This document shows positions 59,152 to 64,000 of a stretch of DNA of 64,000 bases, in pieces. How positions within the stretch are numbered: the stretch's first letter is position 1; every line of letters begins with the position of its first letter. Both the position numbers and the translations under genes were made by a program. Origin of the DNA: Burhinus oedicnemus (Eukaryota; Chordata; Aves; Charadriiformes; Burhinidae); assembly GCA_008921705.1 (NCBI GenBank), contig VFFE01007193.1:770493-834492 (forward strand), read 5' to 3'. The notes below the pieces were generated by a model. It saw nothing but the letters and a program-made list of their open reading frames with translations, was not told where the DNA came from and made no database searches.

Positions 59152-60687
59152 TCTCTGTGCTTTGGAGGCTGTGTGCGTTGCTGGCTCTCGAGGCGGTGGA
59201 GGTCGGGATGGGGCAGGGACCCTTGGCTGCCCGTGGCTCAAACAGGGTGCTGGTGGGAGCGATGGGTGCCGTGCCGCGGCGTGCCAGCGCGGGGCCCGGC
59301 GGGCACAGCAGGGGCGGCGGTTGGGTCCTGCAGGTCCCGGCAGAGCCCCGGCCGGCGGGATTCCCCTCTGTGCTGCAGCCAGCACCGTGCCAACCATGCA
59401 GCCCTCCCTCCCTCCTCGCCCTGCTCTGGCAAAGCGCTACTGAGCTTGGCCGAGTCCCGGCTCCTCCGGGGCTGCGAGATGGGGTGGCGATAGCAGAGAC
59501 CTCCCAGGCGGGCTGAGGAGGCGCGAGGATGAAAGTTGGCGTAGGGAGCGCTTTGAAGATGAAAAACGCCCATGTGTTATCCCTAGGCAGCCTCGCGTGG
59601 CACCACGGCTCCCAGCACCGCGGGTGCTGTCTGCACCGGTGAGGTCCCCCTGCTCCTTGCGGTGCTGGTGCATCCCACGTGGGCAGGTGGCTGCTAGGGA
59701 AGGTGGAACCAAGGCCACCAGCACCTGCACCCATGGAACCCCACCTGGACACCGGCCCTGTCACTGCTTCCCTCTGGCTCCAGCCACGGTGGTGGGGCCG
59801 TGGCTGCAAATGGCTCCCCATGTGCAGGGAGCCAGCCTGCCTGGCGCAGGTCGCGCTCGGCAAACGCCATGTGTGCGGCGGCAGTGAACAGGGCAGGGGA
59901 CAAGGTCCAGCCAGCCACCCCAGGGCTGCAGGTTTCATTTTTGAAGGGGCCAGAGCTGCAGCCACTCCATCCTGCCCCAGCCAGTGCTGGCCCCCGGCTC
60001 AGCCCCGGTTCGACATCCACTGGCAGGGACAGCACCGGGGCTCCTCTTGACCAGGGCTTCCATCCAGCACTCGGGGTCTCCAAAAAAGCCCTCACGGGGA
60101 TGAAGGATTTCCCAACCCAGCCTGGGTCGTGCACTATGCGTCACCGCCCAGAGCCACTGCCCAGGGTGCAGGATCCGTCCGGCTCCCGCTGGGATACCAA
60201 CAGGTCCGGCTGCCTGGGATGCGGTGAGCAGGACACAGCGGGCAGGACGTGGCGATGGCGTCTGGCCCGTGAGTCAGGCTGACGAAGCAGGCTGGGGAGG
60301 AAGCGCACACCCAAGGGATCCGTAATGATGGCACGTGGAGTGCTGGGTGCCTCCCCGAGGAGCAGGAAACCCGGAGGTGATGGGGACCCCGGGCACCCGC
60401 ACGGGGACAGGCTTCGCCCTCGGGGAAAGCTCTGCAGGAACTGGATCCCTGCTGGTGGCTGGGACCAGCTGTGCTGCCGGATTCCTCAGCCTGGCGTGTC
60501 CAAGGCTTGGCCTAAATTTGCTGCTATTGCCAAGGAGTGGGGGGCCCCACCTGCCCCCCACCAGGCATGGGGCTGAGCAGCCAGTGTGTCCCTCCAGGCG
60601 TTGCTGGCCATCAGCTTGAGCCTGGCATCCTATGACCTGCCGTGGCTGGGACCTGCCGTGACTGTGTGGCTGTCCAAAGCCCTGTGT

Positions 60688-60815
60688 GATCACGTGCATG
60701 TGTGTTCATGTGCATGTGTGTCCATGTGTGCATGCATGTTCACACACGTGCATGCTTGTGTGTCCATCTGTTTATATGCACGTGTGCATGCGTGTTCGTG
60801 TGCATGCAGATGCAT
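60688..60815 (+). repeat. TG/CATG-rich alternating repeat
   Basis: About 130 bases of tgcatgtgtg and catgcatg type sequence, a smaller copy of the pattern at 31.4-31.7 kb. Confidence 0.88.
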
Positions 60816-61409
60816 GGACAGGAGGAGCCGTGTTCCTGAGCCAGGAGTCTTCATCTGACCCTGCACCCATGGGACTGCCTGCATGAAACCCTGGCACACC
60901 CGCAGCGAGACGACACATGCCCCCTCCCGGGAATGTCCCCCCTTTGCGTGTCCCTGCTGGGGACAGCAGGATGGCCCCAGTGCTCCCTATCACTTTCCTT
61001 GGCAGCTGCCTCTTTGGTGGCTCCGGTTTCAGTGGGGAGCCGCAGCTGAGCCCGTCTGTTATTTCTAGGGAGGAGGGACAGCCGGGGAGGGTGTCCATCA
61101 CCCTCACCCCTCCGTGCCGTGGTCTCCCATGGGTGTCCCATGTGCAGGCAGCAGCGGTAGGCAGGCAGCCGGCAGAGAAAGAAAACCGGCAGCACCCCAA
61201 TCCGGGGAGCCAGGCCCAACACCCCGGGGTGGGGGCCACCCTACCGCCTGGCACGCAGCCCCCGGTCCAGGTGCAGCCGTGCCACACCAGCCGCCGGCAG
61301 GACGTGGGGAGCTGGGGGGAACCGGGGCCCACAGCCATGTCGAGACGGTTGCTGCCTCCAGTGCTGCTCGCTGGGAGCGGGGTGAGGCTCACAGGCAGCC
61401 CCCACACCC

Positions 61410-61520
61410 TGTATTTTCCATTTTTTAATTATTCCACACAGCCCCGCTAATGAGCATCTTCTGGAAGTGCCAACTATGTCACGTGCTTTAATCACAGTTA
61501 ATTAGCGAATGCCTCGGGAC
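61410..61520. promoter_or_regulatory. Candidate conserved regulatory island
   Basis: An AT-rich block in GC-rich DNA with ttttttaattattcc, CACGTG (61480-61485), TTTAATCAC and GTTAATTAGC (61497-61506). The density of E-box and homeodomain motifs suggests an enhancer. Confidence 0.35.
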
Positions 61521-63316
61521 AGCGTTGAGGGCAGGGCGTCAGGAGTCTCCGCGCTGCTTGCATGTGCAGTCGGTGCCAGTGCCAGCACCCTGCCAGCAGG
61601 TCCCACTGTCCCTGTGTCCCTCGCCCCACTCCAGGGTACTGGCTCTGTCCCCCAGGAGCTGCAGCGGGGGCTAGGGTTAGGTGGCAGCAGAGGGTCCCCC
61701 GGCACCTCTGCTCTGTGGGGTCTCTGCTGTCACCCACCCAGCAAACCACTGCCCAGGACAAGAGGGACCCATTTTGGGGAGGGAGGTGTAGGGGTGCTTG
61801 GGTTTCATGGAGGCAGTGGGTCCCTGGCAGCTGCCACCACTGCTGACAGTGCCCAGGGCTTGAGTACCAGTGGGACAGGTGACCTGGGGACCTAATGGGG
61901 CACACCCTGTCCCCCAGGGGTGAGGGTGCTGCAGGGAGCTGCCACCAGGCTGTAGGGGACTGCTAGTGGCAGCGGGACTGAGGGGGACAGGGACAGAGAC
62001 TGCAGGGGGACAGGGACACCTGCAGAAGGGTGACAGGGACAGGCAGTGACCGGGCGTCACTGAGCCCTGCCCTCCCACAAGCTCACCCATGCACTGAGCT
62101 GCCTAGGGCTCAGGGTCCCCTGGGGATGCACGGTGTCCGTCTGTCCATCCCTGTCCTGCCTTTCTGCTCACCCTTTTGTCCCAGTTGCTGAAGCGGGGGG
62201 ATGAGTGCCTGTCCCGGGGTGATGGGGTGCAGGGACACCCCCCCTCCCCTTCGATGCTTGGAAAATAAATACCTCTTAGTACAAAAATACTAACGCCTTC
62301 AGCCCAAACTCTGGCAGCTTGGGGGGCGGCTGTGGGGCCCCAGTGCTGCCGGCTGGGGATCCAGCTGCTCCATGCCCCACTCTTCCCAGGCTGCTCCCAA
62401 AAGTGCCCCCAATGTGGGTTTGCCGTCTCAATGCAACTGCGAGCGAGAGGTCTCAGCCTTGTGCCCTGCTTCCCCCTCCTGCACCCCCATCTCCTCCCTC
62501 CCCTGCCCCAGCTCAGCCACCCCCCGAAAGCCACCCCCAGGACCCTTCCCACCACCTCCTGCCCCCAGCTCCATCTCAAACTGCAGCCCCCTCCCCACCC
62601 GTGACCTCTCAGCCCTGTCCTGCCCTTTCCTGGGCTCTGCCAGCCCCCTGCCAGCGCTGCCCCCCCAGCATGGGGCCACCGGCCATCCCAGCCCGGGGGT
62701 GGTCCCCCCCAGGGTCCCCAAGGCTCCCCCTTGCTCCTCCCACCCACCCCCAGGGACTGGAAATGCCCAGCCCTGTCCTGCAAGGAGCAGTGCCTGTGCT
62801 GCCATGTGTAGGGACAGTGGCTTGGGCCATGCACGTGGGAGAGGACAGCCCATGTCCCCCTGCATGGCGGTGCCCAGGCAGGATGGGAAGAAGGGATTGC
62901 ACCGCCCCCTTGCATTCACAGGGATCCCCATCCCTGCCAGCTCCCCTAATCCCGCGAGGAAAGCGGGATGGTGGGGGCTTTGCAATGCCCTAAAACATAC
63001 AGAAAAGGCAAAGCCCCCCGCTGTGCCTTGGAGCTGGGCGGACCGTGCAGTGGGGGTCCTAGGGGGGGTCTTGGATCCCCACCCCTGGTAAAGGAGGTGG
63101 CGTGGGGAGCTGGAGGCGCAGCCCCTCTCCACGATGCGCAGGATCTCGGAGGATGGGATAAAAAATATTAAAAAGTAATAACTGGGGGAAAAGCTTCCCT
63201 GCAGCGGCTGGGAGGGTTCAGTCTCCCCCAGCTATCCCTTCTCCCGGCCCCCTCCTGGCCTCCTCCCTCTGTGCCAGACTGGCACCGGTTGCGGTGCCGC
63301 GCTGGCCATCAGCGTG

Positions 63317-63477
63317 CTAGAAGCTGGCGGGTCGTATCAGCATGCGGGTGCCCTTCAGGGAGTAGCTGGGTCCCTGGAAGTGGTGCCAGCGGATGCCATT
63401 GAGCTTGCGGATGTTGTGCCGGGCCGGGTAGTAGATGCCATTCAGGTTGGAGAGGCCGCAGGCATCGAACCACCAGC
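63317..63477 (-). CDS. ANGPT4: ANGPT4 last exon (coding part)
   Basis: 161 bases encoding (G)WWFDACGLSNLNGIYYPA to RMLIRPASF, with TAG at 63319-63317. Confidence 0.93.
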
Positions 63478-63680
63478 CTGCGAGAAGGGAGCAGGGCGGT
63501 AGGGTGGCATCCTGGGCGGGCACCCATGGGTGCTGCATGGGTGTCCCCCCCAGCTTGCTCACCTCCCGACAGCATCTGGGCACATTTGCAGAGGCAGTTG
63601 TCGTTGTCGGCATCGCGGGTGCTGAAGCGGGTGCCCTGCAGCGCCATGCCGCTCTGCTGCCCGGCCGTGCCGCTATAGTC
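63317..63680 (-). CDS. ANGPT4: Angiopoietin 4, last two coding exons (C-terminal fibrinogen-like domain)
   Basis: Angiopoietins are secreted ligands of the TEK/TIE2 receptor; the C-terminal fibrinogen-like domain binds the receptor. The exons are 63680-63563 (acceptor ctcgctgcag, donor GTGAGC) and 63477-63317 (acceptor tctcgcag, TAG). They join in phase 1 to 92 residues plus stop: DYSGTAGQQSG, FSTRDADNDNCLCKCAQMLS with the calcium-site DxDND and the Cys pair, then GWWFDACGLSNLNGIYYPAR, KLNGIRWHHF, GPSYSLKGTRMLIRPASF. The C-terminus also resembles ANGPT1 and ANGPT2. Position beside FAM110A, as on human 20p13, assigns it to ANGPT4. Upstream exons are off the right edge. Confidence 0.92.
63563..63680 (-). 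CDS. ANGPT4: ANGPT4 penultimate exon
   Basis: 118 bases beginning with a full Asp codon (DYSGTAG) and ending one base into a Gly codon before GTGAGC. Confidence 0.88.
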
Positions 63681-64000
63681 CTGCAGCGAGAGCCTGCCAC
63701 CCGGCCCAGCACGGCGTGGCCATGGCCACCATCAGTGCTGGCTGGCTGCTGCTGGGGGGGGATGGTTCACAAAGCCCTGCAGCCCTGCTCGGGGGTGTCG
63801 AAGGCCATGGGATGCTACAAGCTGAGCAAGGGCTGGCACGGAGGGATGCAGGCAGAGATCCTGCAGCTCCAGCTTGACTTGGGTCTGCCAACTTGGAGGG
63901 CCTGTCCTGGGGGGTCCCCAAAGGTGGAGGTTGAGCCCACTGAGGCTCCTCTGGTCCTCTTTGCTGGGGGTTGGGTCAGTGCACGCATGGGATGCATGGT
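63681..64000 (-). other. ANGPT4: ANGPT4 intron (partial)
   Basis: Intron sequence before the penultimate exon. No further fibrinogen-domain exon is recognisable before the window ends. Confidence 0.75.

Larger units (their letters stand above)
59175..63130. other. Intergenic between convergent FAM110A and ANGPT4; no supported gene
   Basis: Mostly GC-rich with shadow frames. It contains a TGCATG-rich repeat (60.69-60.82 kb) and an AT-rich island at 61.41-61.52 kb. The right part probably includes the ANGPT4 3'UTR, but no AATAAA is visible on the minus strand. Confidence 0.55.

Noticed and set aside
63317..63680. Assignment to ANGPT1 or ANGPT2
   Set aside because: The fibrinogen-like tail is similar in all angiopoietins, but adjacency to FAM110A and SLC52A3 fits ANGPT4 only.

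Overview
The window is vertebrate nuclear DNA, almost certainly from a bird. Its genes have spliced exons with GT/AG junctions. The interspersed repeats are avian: CR1 LINE 3' ends whose tails carry the ATTCTATG-type octamer, and a solitary retroviral LTR of a kind I associate with non-galliform birds. The gene order matches human 20p13: CSNK2A1(-), TCF15(-), SRXN1(-), SCRT2(-), SLC52A3(-), FAM110A(+), ANGPT4(-). No bacterial features, CRISPR arrays or tRNA/rRNA genes were seen.

Layout. Positions 1-19.4 kb hold the 5' part of CSNK2A1 on the minus strand. Seven coding exons give residues 1-207, the remaining exons lie off the left edge, and a long AT-rich first intron leads back to a CpG-island promoter at about 18.7-19.9 kb. 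From 18.5 kb rightward the DNA becomes very GC-rich and full of minisatellites. TCF15 (paraxis) has two exons at 26.44-28.86 kb, a TATA box at 29.03 kb and a poly(A) signal at 26.08 kb. SRXN1 has two coding exons at 36.26-36.74 kb and probably a 1.1-kb 3'UTR containing a minisatellite. The large last exon of SCRT2 (five C2H2 fingers) is at 40.04-40.75 kb; its first, SNAG-encoding exon is not visible and probably lies in the 556-base run of N at 42,972-43,527. SLC52A3 (riboflavin transporter) is complete in three coding exons at 47.16-48.93 kb. FAM110A is a single coding exon at 57.33-58.35 kb, plus strand. The last two coding exons of ANGPT4 are at 63.32-63.68 kb, and the rest lies off the right edge.

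The genes are not an operon or a pathway. They are neighbours kept together by vertebrate synteny: a constitutive kinase, a somite bHLH factor, a redox repair enzyme, a neural repressor, a vitamin transporter, a cell-cycle-associated protein and a vascular ligand. I found no convincing undescribed gene system. The most interesting material is regulatory or repetitive: two AP-1 pairs with identical 20-bp spacing either side of SRXN1, AU-rich and Pumilio-type elements in the presumed SCRT2 3'UTR, an inverted CRE pair upstream of SLC52A3, several AT-rich islands in GC-rich DNA that look like enhancers, and the minisatellites.

Limits: exon boundaries were read by eye from reading frame, splice signals and remembered family sequences. 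Untranslated exons, poly(A) sites and enhancers are inferences.
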